Made by a program: the position numbers and the translations under genes. This document shows, one piece after another, positions 15,879-26,337 of a stretch of 64,000 nucleotides of DNA. Each line of letters starts with the position of its first letter. Positions within the stretch are counted from its first letter, which is position 1. The notes under the pieces are model-generated. The model had not been told where the DNA came from and did not search any database. It saw only the letters and a program-made list of their open reading frames with translations. Source of the stretch: JAOUEA01 sp963825635 (GTDB taxonomy: Bacteria; Actinomycetota; UBA4738; HRBIN12). The stretch covers positions 1,674,001 to 1,738,000 of the forward strand of contig CAWGTU010000001.1 in NCBI GenBank assembly GCA_963825635.1, written 5' to 3'.

Positions 15879-18007
15879 GACTCCACCGGCAGCGCCTGCT
15901 GCCCGAACAGGTCGTACGCCTCCACGATGTCCTGCACGATCTTGTGGCGGACCACGTCGCTGCCCCCCAGGTGACAGAACGCGATGTCGTCGACGTCGCC
16001 CAGGATCTCCTCGATGATCGCGAGCCCGCTCTTCTGCCCGTGCTCGAGATCGACCTGGGTCGCGTCGCCGTTGATCACCGCCTTGGAGCCGAACCCGATG
16101 CGCGTGAGGAACATCTTCATCTGCTCGGGGGTCGTGTTCTGCGCCTCGTCGAGGATCACGAACGCATCATTCAGTGTGTTGTGGGTCACGAGGAAGTCAT
16201 CGGTCACGTACAGCGAATCCTGTGCGCCCACTTGGATGCACACGGTCTCCGCCTCTCCCGCAGATTCGATGCGATCGACGAAGCGCATCGGACGTCCGCC
16301 GCCACCGAACGCAGCGTAGGTTCCCGCCTTGCGAGAGAGACGGAACGGCGCGACGTTCGGCGGCAGACGGATGTCGAGGACGAAGGCGTCGGCGCGATAC
16401 GGCACGGGCCGCCCGCGGGCGAATCCGGGTGGGCGACCGTCTGCCGCCCGCGTCCGCGCGTACGCGACGCCTCCCAGCGAGCGCACCAGGAACATCACGT
16501 CGTCACGGAGCTGAGGTGAGATGGTCGCGTACTGCACCCTGCACGTCCGCCGAGACTGCGTGACCGGCCCTCCGTCGGTGTCGAGTAGTCCCTGCAGGAC
16601 GGCGAGCCGGACCTCGGCCGAGTTATGCAGGTAGCGCTCGGGAACGAACTTCGTGGCGGATCGTGATCCGGCGAGCCCGAGGTTCCGCAGCACCTCCGTC
16701 ACGGGGTTCGCGGTGATCACGCCGCCTCGGCCGCCCGCAGGATTCCGCAGCACGTAGTCGTACCCGCCCTTGTGCACCACCTCGACACCGTCGAGCCCCA
16801 TCTCCAGCGACAACGCAAGCTCTGGGTCGCCGGTCGAGAACGACGGTGTCGTCGAGGTTGTCAGGCATCCATCACCGAGGAGCAGCCCGAGGGCATACGG
16901 GTCGATCGGGACCGATCGCGGCTCGAAGGCCACCGGCTGCGACACGAGTGGAAGCTCGAATCGATGCGCGTGTGCGGCGCGCAGCCGGCCGATCATCTCC
17001 TGCGTCTCCACCACACGGAGTGGCCGCCCCGCCCGCCGATCCGCCGCCGTGGACACCGCCCAGAGATGCTCGCCCGAACAGAGCGTCGAGGCGCCGTCCT
17101 GAGTCGTGAGCCGGAAGACCTCTTCGCGCCCGCGCGGGTAGACGCCGATCACCGGCGTGGGGCGCCCGTCGGAGCCGACGACCAGATCGCCGACCCGCAG
17201 TTCGCCGATCGGCCGGAACCCTGCCGGAGTGAGGACCTTTCGATCGAGTGGTTGGGCTCTTCCACGCATGTAGGCGAGCGGGGCGACCTCGACGGTGCCA
17301 CGCTCCATCAGCCGCGGAAGGGTCTCGGCGCCGGTCATCTCGAAGAGCGCATCGTAGAGCGGGCGCATGTATGGATCGATCTTCTCGTAGAGCGTTCCCG
17401 GGAGGTACCCGAGCCGCTCCCCCGCCTCGACGGCGGGCCGGGTGAGGATCAGACGGGAGACCTGCCGGTCCTGCAGGGCCCGCACCGCGGTCGCGACGGC
17501 GAGGTAGGTCTTGCCGGTGCCCGCCGGGCCGATCGCGAACGTCACCGTGTTCGACCTGATCGCGTCGACGAACCGCTTCTGCCCGATCGTCTTCGGCGTG
17601 ACGCCCTTGCCCCGCGCGGTGAGCAGCCGGTCACCGAGGACCTCCGAGGGGCGCAGCGCCGGCTCGTCGGCCGAAGCCGAGCCGTCCCCCTTCACGAGCG
17701 CGATCGTCTGGCCGACCGAGGAGTCGGTGAGCTCGTGGCCCTGTTCGAGCAGCACGAGCAGCTCCTCGAAGATGCGGGCAACGCGCTCGGATTCCGCCTC
17801 GCGGCCCGTGACGGTGATCTCGTTCCCGCGCACGAGGATGCGGCACTCGAACGCCGATTCGATCAGCTTCAGGAAGACGTCGCGCTGGCCGAGGAGGGCC
17901 ACCATCGGTTGGTTGCCCGGCACGAGGATCTTGACTTGAGTGGTGGCGCTCGCCACGTGTGTCGTCTCTCGGGGCGGTGGCCCCGTTCCCTCCTGGTTCG
18001 GCTGCAC
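15875..18007 (-). CDS. phoH: PhoH-family ATPase interrupted by an intein
   Basis: The ORF encodes 710 residues, twice the usual PhoH length. Residues 1-250 and 611-710 together make a normal 350-residue PhoH-like protein: an N-terminal domain, Walker A GPAGTGKT (about 159-166), the segment EVAPLAYMRGR, then TLNDAFVILDEAQNTT containing Walker B. A 360-residue intein sits exactly between MRGR and TLNDAF, a highly conserved site just before Walker B. Host function requires splicing. The spliced protein is a predicted RNA-associated P-loop ATPase, here coupled to ybeY. GTG at 18007 is used. A GTG at about residue 19 is an alternative start. Confidence 0.93.
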   Translation of the reverse strand: MQPNQEGTGPPPRETTHVASATTQVKILVPGNQPMVALLGQRDVFLKLIESAFECRILVRGNEITVTGREAESERVARIFEELLVLLEQGHELTDSSVGQTIALVKGDGSASADEPALRPSEVLGDRLLTARGKGVTPKTIGQKRFVDAIRSNTVTFAIGPAGTGKTYLAVATAVRALQDRQVSRLILTRPAVEAGERLGYLPGTLYEKIDPYMRPLYDALFEMTGAETLPRLMERGTVEVAPLAYMRGRAQPLDRKVLTPAGFRPIGELRVGDLVVGSDGRPTPVIGVYPRGREEVFRLTTQDGASTLCSGEHLWAVSTAADRRAGRPLRVVETQEMIGRLRAAHAHRFELPLVSQPVAFEPRSVPIDPYALGLLLGDGCLTTSTTPSFSTGDPELALSLEMGLDGVEVVHKGGYDYVLRNPAGGRGGVITANPVTEVLRNLGLAGSRSATKFVPERYLHNSAEVRLAVLQGLLDTDGGPVTQSRRTCRVQYATISPQLRDDVMFLVRSLGGVAYARTRAADGRPPGFARGRPVPYRADAFVLDIRLPPNVAPFRLSRKAGTYAAFGGGGRPMRFVDRIESAGEAETVCIQVGAQDSLYVTDDFLVTHNTLNDAFVILDEAQNTTPEQMKMFLTRIGFGSKAVINGDATQVDLEHGQKSGLAIIEEILGDVDDIAFCHLGGSDVVRHKIVQDIVEAYDLFGQQALPVES
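16178..17257 (-). other. intein in PhoH, class 3 signature, with LAGLIDADG homing endonuclease
   Basis: This 360-residue element begins with Ala (host residue 251) rather than Cys or Ser and ends THN before a +1 Thr. Block A is LDRKVLTPAGFRPIGELRVGD. Block B is GEHLWAV, with His64 and Trp66 of the intein. Block F has ETVCIQVGAQDSLYV, with Cys340. The end is DDFLVTHN, with Thr358, His359 and Asn360. Trp, Cys and Thr at these block positions are the W-C-T triad of class 3 inteins, which use the block F Cys as nucleophile because position 1 cannot act. Two dodecapeptide motifs, YALGLLLGDGCL and LAVLQGLLDTDG, keep their acidic residues, so the homing endonuclease looks intact. Confidence 0.92.
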
Positions 18008-18058
18008 CGTCGATGATGGCCGCCTTCACGGCGGCCTCGCCCATCACTGTAGCCGAAC

Positions 18059-18406
18059 CTAGCCCGGGGGCCAGCCCATCTCGCGACCGCCCAGCAGATG
18101 GAAGTGCAGGTGGAACACCGACTGTCCCGCGTCGGGTCCCACGTTGGTCACGAGACGCCACCCACCCTCGGCGATGCCCTCGGCGCCTGCGAGCTGGGTC
18201 GCCGCCTGCATGATGTCGGCGAGCACGCCGCCGTGATCGTCGTCCAGGTCGGCCACCGACACCACGTGCTGCTTGGGGATCAGCAGGATGTGGGTCGGCG
18301 CCTGAGGGTTCACGTCACGGAAGGCGACGACCGTGTCGGACTCGCGAACGATGTCGGCCGGGATCTCGCGCGCCGCGATGCGACAGAAGAGGCAGGACGT
18401 GTCCAT
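18059..18406 (-). CDS. HIT family nucleotide-binding hydrolase
   Basis: This small Hint-type purine nucleotide phosphoramidase of 115 residues has the N-terminal zinc pair in CLFCRIA and the histidine triad HLHFHLLGG near the C-terminus, all intact. A TAGGCT box lies six bases before the ATG, so the transcript is probably leaderless. It stands between dnaJ and phoH, where actinobacteria often also have rsmE. No rsmE is present here. Confidence 0.94.
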   Translation of the reverse strand: MDTSCLFCRIAAREIPADIVRESDTVVAFRDVNPQAPTHILLIPKQHVVSVADLDDDHGGVLADIMQAATQLAGAEGIAEGGWRLVTNVGPDAGQSVFHLHFHLLGGREMGWPPG

Positions 18407-18434
18407 GTCCTCAGCCTACCCCCGAGCCCGGTCG

Positions 18435-19544
18435 TCAGAACTCCGGACGCCGCAGCCGGGCCCGCGCCGGCTCGCGCTTCGAGGACCCCTCGCCGCGCAG
18501 CTCCGCCAACCGCTCCCAGAGCTTGCGCTCCTCGCGCGAGAGGTCGTCGGGGGTGACGACGTGCAGCGTCACGTAGAGGTCCCCGCGACCCCGACGGTTC
18601 ACGTTGGGCACCCCGCCCCCCTTGATGCGCACCACGGTGCCGGACTCCGTCCCCGGCTCGACGCTGATGCGCTCGGGGCCGTCGAGGCCCTCGATCTCGA
18701 GCTCGGCGCCGAGCGTCGCCTGGGTCATCGACACGTCGAGCACCGTGAACAGGTCCTGGCCGCGGCGGTCGAAGTCCTCGGCCGGCTCGACCGAGATGCC
18801 GACGTACAGGTCACCCGAGGGCCCGCCGGCGATGCCCGCGTGCCCGTTGCCCGCCACGCGCAGCTCCATGCCGTCGGAGACACCCGCGGGGATCTCGATC
18901 GTGACCGTGGTCTGCTCGCGGCGCCGGCCCTCGCCGAAGCACGCCTCGCAGGGGTCGAGCACCTCGTGACCCGTGCCCCGGCACGACGTGCACGGCGCGG
19001 CCGTCATCACCGTGCCGAACACGCTCCGCCGCACCGCCTGAACCTGCCCGGCCCCTCCGCACGTGCGACATGCGACGGGCGCCGTCCCCGGTTCCGCGCC
19101 GTTGCCCTGGCAGCGCTCGCATGCGACCAGCCGCTCGATCTCGAGGTCGCGGCGGGCCCCGAACACGGCGTCGCGGAACCCGAGCACGATGCGCACGCCG
19201 AGGTCCTCGCCGTGCTGGGTCCGCGAACGCGGTCCCCGGCGCCTGCCCCCGCCGCCGAAGCCACCCTGTCCGAAGAACATGTCGAAGATGTCCTGGATGT
19301 CGGTGAAGCCGGCGCCGGCGGCGCCACCCGTGCTGCCGAACGCGTCGTACTGACGCCGCTTGTCGGGATCGGACAGGATCTCGTAGGCGCCGGCGACCTC
19401 CTTGAACCGCTCCTCGGCCGCGGCGTCGCCGTTCACGTCGGGGTGCAGCTCGCGCGCGAGGCTCCGGTATGCCCGCTTGATGTCCTCGTCGGACGCGTCG
19501 CGCGTGACGCCGAGCACCTCGTAGAGATCACGGACGGCGGCCAT
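18435..19544 (-). CDS. dnaJ: chaperone DnaJ (DnaJ2 type)
   Basis: This co-chaperone stimulates DnaK ATPase and delivers unfolded clients. The protein has 369 residues with an N-terminal J domain containing HPD (LARELHPDVNGD), a Gly/Phe-rich linker (MFFGQGGFGGGGRRRG) and four CxxCxGxG zinc repeats (CERCQGNG, CRTCGGAG, CTSCRGTG, CEACFGEG), followed by the client-binding domain. It directly follows hrcA, so it should fall under HrcA/CIRCE heat-shock control. Confidence 0.96.
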   Translation of the reverse strand: MAAVRDLYEVLGVTRDASDEDIKRAYRSLARELHPDVNGDAAAEERFKEVAGAYEILSDPDKRRQYDAFGSTGGAAGAGFTDIQDIFDMFFGQGGFGGGGRRRGPRSRTQHGEDLGVRIVLGFRDAVFGARRDLEIERLVACERCQGNGAEPGTAPVACRTCGGAGQVQAVRRSVFGTVMTAAPCTSCRGTGHEVLDPCEACFGEGRRREQTTVTIEIPAGVSDGMELRVAGNGHAGIAGGPSGDLYVGISVEPAEDFDRRGQDLFTVLDVSMTQATLGAELEIEGLDGPERISVEPGTESGTVVRIKGGGVPNVNRRGRGDLYVTLHVVTPDDLSREERKLWERLAELRGEGSSKREPARARLRRPEF

Positions 19545-20594
19545 CTACCGCTCGAGCTCCGTGGCGAGCTCCGACAGACGCTTCGCGACGGCGCGCACCG
19601 ACGCCATCGCCGAGAGGTAATCCATGCGGGTCGGACCCACGATGCCGATCGTGCCCAGGGTCGTGTCGCCGGTTCGGAACGGCGCCGTGATCAACGAGGC
19701 CTCCCACTCGCCCGTCGAGGGGTGCTCCGCCCCGATCGTGACGTTGAGCTCCCCGCGTGCGGAGCTGACGTCGGCCAGCACGCCGAGCATCTCCTGCTCG
19801 CGCTCGAGCGTCTCGAAGAGGCGCCGCAGGGTCTCGCGGCGCATCTGCTGGGCTTCGTCGGCCAGGTTCGAGACGCCGCCGACCACCATGTGGGCCGAGC
19901 GCTCGCCCTGGGTCGCCAACCGCAGGGTCTCCACCACGTGCAGCAGCAGATCGCGCTGGCTGTCCGTTCCCTCGGCCACGAGCTGCAGCAGCCGGGCCTG
20001 GGCGTCGAGGTAGTTGAGCCCCCGAAGCGCCCGTAGACGGCGATCGGCGTCGCGCAGGGCCGCCGCGTCCACTTCGTCGGGCTTGTCGATCACCTGCTTG
20101 TCGACCCGGCCGTGCTGACCGATCGCCAGGATCATCATCGTGGGCCCCATGTCGATCAGCTCGACCCGCACGATCGGCTCCTCGACGGCGCTCGGCGGCA
20201 CGGCGAGGCCCGCGTACTGCGTCAGCCGCGAGAGCAGCTGCACGCTCCCCGTGAGCACCTCCTCGAGGTCGACGATCGCTTCGGCGAAGTAGCCCGCGAT
20301 CAGGCGCCGCTGTGCCTCGCGCAACCGCCCGCCCGCCGGGAGCGAGTCGACGTAGTGCCGGTACCCGGTGTCGGTCGGGATGCGTCCGGCGCTCGTGTGC
20401 GGATGGGTCAGGTACCCGAGCTCCTCGAGCGCGGCCATCTCGTTGCGGATCGTGGCGCTCGACACCCCGAGCCCCGCATGATCCGCGATCGACTCGCTGC
20501 TCACCGGCTCGCCGTCGCGCACGTACTGCTCGACCACGGCGCACAGCACCGCGGACTTGCGCGGACCCAGCTCGGGACGCTCTCGGTCGGCCAT
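19545..20594 (-). CDS. hrcA: heat-inducible transcription repressor HrcA
   Basis: HrcA represses heat-shock genes by binding CIRCE. The protein has 349 residues: an N-terminal winged helix (SSESIADHAGLGVSSATIRN), the linker GYLTHPHTSAGRIPTDTGYR, and the C-terminal GAF-like domain ending around GIVGPTRMDY. The ATG chosen has TATGAT seven bases before it. CIRCE lies immediately upstream, so the gene is autoregulated together with dnaJ. Confidence 0.96.
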   Translation of the reverse strand: MADRERPELGPRKSAVLCAVVEQYVRDGEPVSSESIADHAGLGVSSATIRNEMAALEELGYLTHPHTSAGRIPTDTGYRHYVDSLPAGGRLREAQRRLIAGYFAEAIVDLEEVLTGSVQLLSRLTQYAGLAVPPSAVEEPIVRVELIDMGPTMMILAIGQHGRVDKQVIDKPDEVDAAALRDADRRLRALRGLNYLDAQARLLQLVAEGTDSQRDLLLHVVETLRLATQGERSAHMVVGGVSNLADEAQQMRRETLRRLFETLEREQEMLGVLADVSSARGELNVTIGAEHPSTGEWEASLITAPFRTGDTTLGTIGIVGPTRMDYLSAMASVRAVAKRLSELATELER

Positions 20595-20608
20595 GACCTC
20601 AATCATAC

Positions 20609-20635
20609 GTAGCACTCTGTCCCGGGGAGTGCTAA
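20609..20635. promoter_or_regulatory. CIRCE operator
   Basis: The inverted repeat reads AGCACTC, nine bases (TGTCCCGGG), GAGTGCT, with flanking bases TA/AA close to the consensus. It sits just upstream of the TATGAT box of hrcA, where bound HrcA would block RNA polymerase. The sequence is essentially canonical. Confidence 0.95.
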
Positions 20636-20654
20636 GTGGCGGAACTCGGTGCGG

Positions 20655-21417
20655 TCAGCAGGGAAGGCCGGCGATCGCTTCCTCGAGGGCCGCGAACGGC
20701 TCGGTGGTGTCCTCCTGGTTCGCGAGCGCCGCACGCGCGTCCTCGATCGCCACGATAAGGGCTCTTGACCTGCTTCGCGGTCGGTCGCTCCCCCGCCTGC
20801 TTCAGGGCGGCGACGTCCTCCTGGAGCTGCTCGGCGGCCACCCCGAGCGCGTCGTCGCGGAAGACCTGCACCTGCTGCAGGTGGCCGCACATCGTGGCGG
20901 TCGCCTCCTCTCCGCTCACCTGGGCACCGTCGGTCGGCGCGGCGTCGCCGCCCCCGTCGTCACCGCCGAAGAACAGGTTGAAGAGCAGCACAAGCACCAC
21001 GACGGCCGCGACCGCGGCGAGCACGTAGATCCAGATCGGGCGGCCCCTGGACTCTCGGACCGGCATCGCGAACGCGTCCTCGGGACCCTCGTCGTCGGCT
21101 CCGAGTCCGAAACCGGGCGGGAACGCCGAGCCCGGAGGCTCCTGTGGTGTGTCGAGGACCGCGTCGGTGATGGTCATCGGTGCCGGTGTCGCCGGCTCCG
21201 CCGGGGCCGGGGGCGGCGGTTCCGCCGAGGCGTCCTGGAGCAGGCCGCAGCGAGGGCAGGTCCAGCTGGTCGCCCCAGGCTTCGAGTGGAACCGCGACCC
21301 GCACGAGCGGCAGACCACGAACCCCCACTCCTTGCCGCACGAGGAGCAGGCGTAGCCGCTCGACCCGGCCTCCACGTGCTGGGCCGTGTCGCAGCTCGGA
21401 CAACGCACCGACGGCAT
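20655..21417 (-). CDS. zinc-ribbon membrane protein with a C-terminal frameshift
   Basis: The N-terminus has four CxxC knuckles (CPSC, CSSC, CRSC, CPRC), giving two zinc ribbons. A Pro/Ala-rich linker, one transmembrane segment (IWIYVLAAVAAVVVLVLLFN) and a small extracytoplasmic helical domain follow. The reading frame changes near the CCC run at 20759-20761. After the shift a convincing tail (ALIVAIEDARAALANQ... ending AIAGLPC) stops at 20655. One extra C explains it, so this is either an assembly indel or a lesion that alters only the last roughly 35 residues. Function is unknown. The ribbon-plus-TM layout suggests an envelope sensor or scaffold. Confidence 0.75.
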
Positions 21418-21525
21418 GATCAGCACTCTATCCCGGCCACCTCACGAATCGTCGAGCACCGAGGCACCGTTGGAGGACCACCGCATGTCCCTCCGTCGAA
21501 GGCGGGGGCGGTAGTCCAGCGTGGA

Positions 21526-22637
21526 CTACCGCGCGGCGCTGCTCGCCGCCAACCCAAGCACGAGCTCGTTGAGGAGCAGCATCCCGCGCTCGGTGGGGAC
21601 GAGCGACCCGTCGTCCTCGAGCAGCAGCCCGCTTTCGAGGAACGGCTCCGCCCGATCGTCCTCGACCCAGCTCGACGGCACCCCCTCGAGGATGCGCAGC
21701 CGCAGGAACACCTCCTCGAGGTAGGCGTCGCTCGGGTCGAGCGTCTCCTCACCTCCGACGGGCAGCTCGCCTCGCTCGACCATCGCCAAGTACTCCTCGG
21801 GCGGGCGGACGTTCCACCAGCGGTGATCGTCGCGGTATGAGTGCGCGCCGGCGCCGAGGCCCAGGTACGGCTCGCGCCGCCAGTACCCGAGGTTGTGACG
21901 GCACTCGTATCCCGGACGCGCCCAGTTCGAGACCTCGTAGTGGCCGTAGCCCGCGTCGCGCAGCATCGAGCACGCGAGCTGGAACATGTCGGCCTGGACG
22001 TCGGGGTCCGGCTCGGGCACGTCGCCGCGCGCGACCGCACGGCCGAGCGGCGTCGCGGGCTCGATCGTGAGCGCGTAGGCGCTCACGTGCTCGGGGGCGA
22101 GCGCGATCGTCTCGGCGAGCGTGCGCTCCCACGACTCGAGCGTCTCGCCGTGCGCGCCGTAGATCAGGTCGAGGTTCACGTTCACGTAGCCGGCGGCGCG
22201 CGCGGCGGCGAACGCCCGCCGGACGCTCTCGGGAGAGTGCAGCCGCTCAAGCGACCGCAGCACCGCGGGGTCGAATGACTGCGCGCCCATCGACAACCGC
22301 GTGTAGCCCTCGGCGAGCAGCGCGGCGAGCGAGGCTTCCTCGACGGTGTCGGGATTGGCCTCGGTCGTCACCTCGGCGTCGGGCGAGACCTCGAACGCGT
22401 CGCGCAGCGCCGCGAGCAACGATCCGAGGTCGCCCGCTGTCATCGTGGTGGGCGTTCCCCCGCCGAGGAAGACGCTCTCGACCGACGCACCGTCCCAGGC
22501 AGGCGCCGCGAGCCCGGCCTCGGTCAGCAGCGCCCGCAGGTACCGAGGCTTCAGCTCGTCCAGGCCGGCGTAGGCGTTGAAGTCGCAGTAGCCACAGCGC
22601 GTGAGGCAGAACGGCACATGCACGTAGATGCCGGCGC

Positions 22638-22641
<4 letters not shown>
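21526..22641 (-). CDS. hemW: heme chaperone HemW (radical SAM, coproporphyrinogen-oxidase-like)
   Basis: The radical SAM motif CLTRCGYCDF (CX3CX2C) is near the N-terminus, followed by the glycine-rich VFLGGGTPT and the HemN-type C-terminal domain. The protein has 371 residues. The Cys before the CX3CX2C motif that is typical of true HemN is absent, which favours HemW, the heme-trafficking paralogue. The GTG start overlaps the lepA stop (GTGA). lepA-hemW-hrcA is a conserved order. Confidence 0.9.
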
Positions 22642-24452
<1,811 letters not shown>

Positions 24453-24524
24453 GGCCTACCCATGGTACGGGCGGGCCGCGCGCCCGCGGCCGCACGGAGC
24501 CCGACTGGTACGCTTGGCGGCCGT

Positions 24525-24794
24525 ATGGCGAACATCAAGTCACAGATCAAGCGGAACAAGCAGAACGAGGTGCGCCGCGAGCGCAACAAGGCCGTGCGTT
24601 CGTCTCTCAAGACCTCGCACAAGAAGGTCGAGGCCGCGATCGCCGAGGGCGACGCTGAGGCGGCGCAGGAGCGGGCGCGCGAGGCATCCAAGGCGCTCGA
24701 CAAGGCCGCGAGCAAGGGCGTCGTGCACAAGCGCACCGCCGCTCGCCGCAAGAGCCGTCTGGCGAAGGCCGCCAACGCGGCCGGCGCCGAGTAG
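24525..24794 (+). CDS. rpsT: 30S ribosomal protein S20
   Basis: A small, very basic, Ala/Lys/Arg-rich protein of 89 residues beginning MANIKSQIKRNKQNEVRRER, which is diagnostic for bS20. The SHKKVEAAI and KGVVHKRTAARRKSRLAK segments match the conserved three-helix bundle. TACGCT lies ten bases upstream. It is transcribed away from lepA and opposite to holA. Confidence 0.97.
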   Translation: MANIKSQIKRNKQNEVRRERNKAVRSSLKTSHKKVEAAIAEGDAEAAQERAREASKALDKAASKGVVHKRTAARRKSRLAKAANAAGAE

Positions 24795-24837
24795 CGTCCC
24801 CGGTCCCTTCACCCCACGTCTGGCATAGGCTGGCCTC

Positions 24838-25347
24838 ATGGCGGCCTCACCCGGTCGTTCCCCGCTCGGCGCCTACCTCTCGATGGCCGGCGTCGCCGTG
24901 GCGGTGTTCGTCGGGCTGAATCTGATCGCCGAGCCGACACCGCGCGACCCGGGACCCTCGCCGGCCTCGCTCGCTCCATTCGTGCCGGGCACCCCTTCTG
25001 CCGAGCGGGACTTCATGACGGCGGTGCTGGGCAGGCCGCGCGTCTCCACCGCCCGCCCCTACTGCGACCCCGCTGGGTGCTGCCCGACCCATCGGACGAC
25101 GTTCGGCACGACGGCGCCGACGAAGGACGTGATCGAGGCCTTCGAGGTGCAGGGGTACTCGGCCCTGCCGGGCGACCGCGACGTCGTGCGCCCGGGACCG
25201 TTCCCGGCGGTCAGGTGGGTCGCCGAGCTCGACTACGCGGGGCGCTGGGCCTGGCGCCGTGTCGAGGTCGCCCGGGGAACCGACGTCGACAAGCCCGACT
25301 GGCCGACCGTCTTCGTCGAGAGCTCGATCGCGTGCGGGGAACGGTGA
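24838..25347 (+). CDS. membrane-anchored extracytoplasmic protein of unknown function
   Basis: The protein has 169 residues with one N-terminal hydrophobic segment (LSMAGVAVAVFVGLNLIA) and a soluble domain containing a cysteine-rich patch (ARPYCDPAGCCPTHR) and a final Cys. Its acidic/aromatic C-terminal half (VRWVAELDYAGRWAWRRVEVA) looks like a beta-rich domain. A TAGGCT box six bases before ATG suggests leaderless transcription. It meets holA tail to tail, with a one-base gap between the two stop codons. Four cysteines outside the membrane could form disulfides. No family is recognised. Confidence 0.7.
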   Translation: MAASPGRSPLGAYLSMAGVAVAVFVGLNLIAEPTPRDPGPSPASLAPFVPGTPSAERDFMTAVLGRPRVSTARPYCDPAGCCPTHRTTFGTTAPTKDVIEAFEVQGYSALPGDRDVVRPGPFPAVRWVAELDYAGRWAWRRVEVARGTDVDKPDWPTVFVESSIACGER

Positions 25348-25348
25348 G

Positions 25349-26287
25349 TCACCCGGCGGCGATCGCGACCACGAGCGCGGGCATCACGGTGTCGCCGGAC
25401 GCGCCAGACTTCAACGCGCGATCGGCCTCGGTGATGCGCTCGTGCACACGCAGCAGCTGGGCCATCGAGAAGTTCCGCGCCTGCTGCTGGTAGCGGCGGG
25501 CCTGCCAGTCGAACCGCAGGCCGGCGCGCTTGGCGAGCTCTGCGGCCGGCATGCGATCGGGCAGCGAGCGCACGCGGATCAGGTCGCGCAGACGGCTCGA
25601 GACGCCGCCGAGCACCTTGAGCGGGTCGTCGCCGCCTTCCTCGATCGAGCGCCACGACCGGATCGCGCCCGGAAGGTCCCGGGAGAACGCGCGGTCGCAG
25701 AGGTCCCAGACCTTCTGCTCGCCGAGCCCCCGGAACTGGCGAGCCACCAGGGCGGGGGTGATCCGCTGGGCCGGGAAGGCCGATTCGAGCTGGGCCAGGG
25801 CGGCGACGAGCTGGCCGGGCTCTTCTCCCAGGATCTCGACCAGCGCTCGAGCGGCCGGGACCGAGAGGTCGAGGCCGAGGGTGTCGGCTCGACGGGTGAG
25901 CCAGGGCTCGAGGTCCTTCCGTTTGATCTCGACATGCACGACGTCGCCGACCGGCTTCACCAGCTTGTCGAGGGCGGCGGGCACCTTGCCGCGATCGGCC
26001 ACCCGACAACAGATCACGAGCTGCGCGTCGGGGTCGGGAGCGTCGAGGTAGGTCGCGAGCTCCGCGGTCGCATCCTTCGTGAGGGAGCGCGCGTCGGAGA
26101 TCAACAATGCCCTCGGCTCGCCGAACAGCGACGGGGTCGCCAGGTCCTGCAGCTCCCCGCCCTGCCACTCTCCCGCGTCGACCTCGCCCGGGCGCACCTC
26201 CCCGAACCGCGCGAGCGCGGCCTCGCGCAGCAGGAAGTCGTCCTCGCCCCACAGCAGCGCGATCGGAGCAGGGGAACGGCTGGCCAT
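25349..26287 (-). CDS. holA: DNA polymerase III delta subunit
   Basis: HolA is the clamp-loader subunit that opens the beta clamp. The protein has 312 residues with an N-terminal LLWGEDDFLLREA segment typical of HolA, a non-canonical AAA+ core, and C-terminal elements including RDLIRVRSLPDRMPAAELAK and FDWQARRYQQQARNFS. TACCAT lies seven bases before the ATG. It follows comEC on the same strand, the common actinobacterial order comEA-comEC-holA. Confidence 0.92.
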   Translation of the reverse strand: MASRSPAPIALLWGEDDFLLREAALARFGEVRPGEVDAGEWQGGELQDLATPSLFGEPRALLISDARSLTKDATAELATYLDAPDPDAQLVICCRVADRGKVPAALDKLVKPVGDVVHVEIKRKDLEPWLTRRADTLGLDLSVPAARALVEILGEEPGQLVAALAQLESAFPAQRITPALVARQFRGLGEQKVWDLCDRAFSRDLPGAIRSWRSIEEGGDDPLKVLGGVSSRLRDLIRVRSLPDRMPAAELAKRAGLRFDWQARRYQQQARNFSMAQLLRVHERITEADRALKSGASGDTVMPALVVAIAAG

Positions 26288-26337
26288 GGCTCGGATGGTA
26301 GCGCGCCGCGGTGACGTGTCCGCGCCGGCCGAACCGA

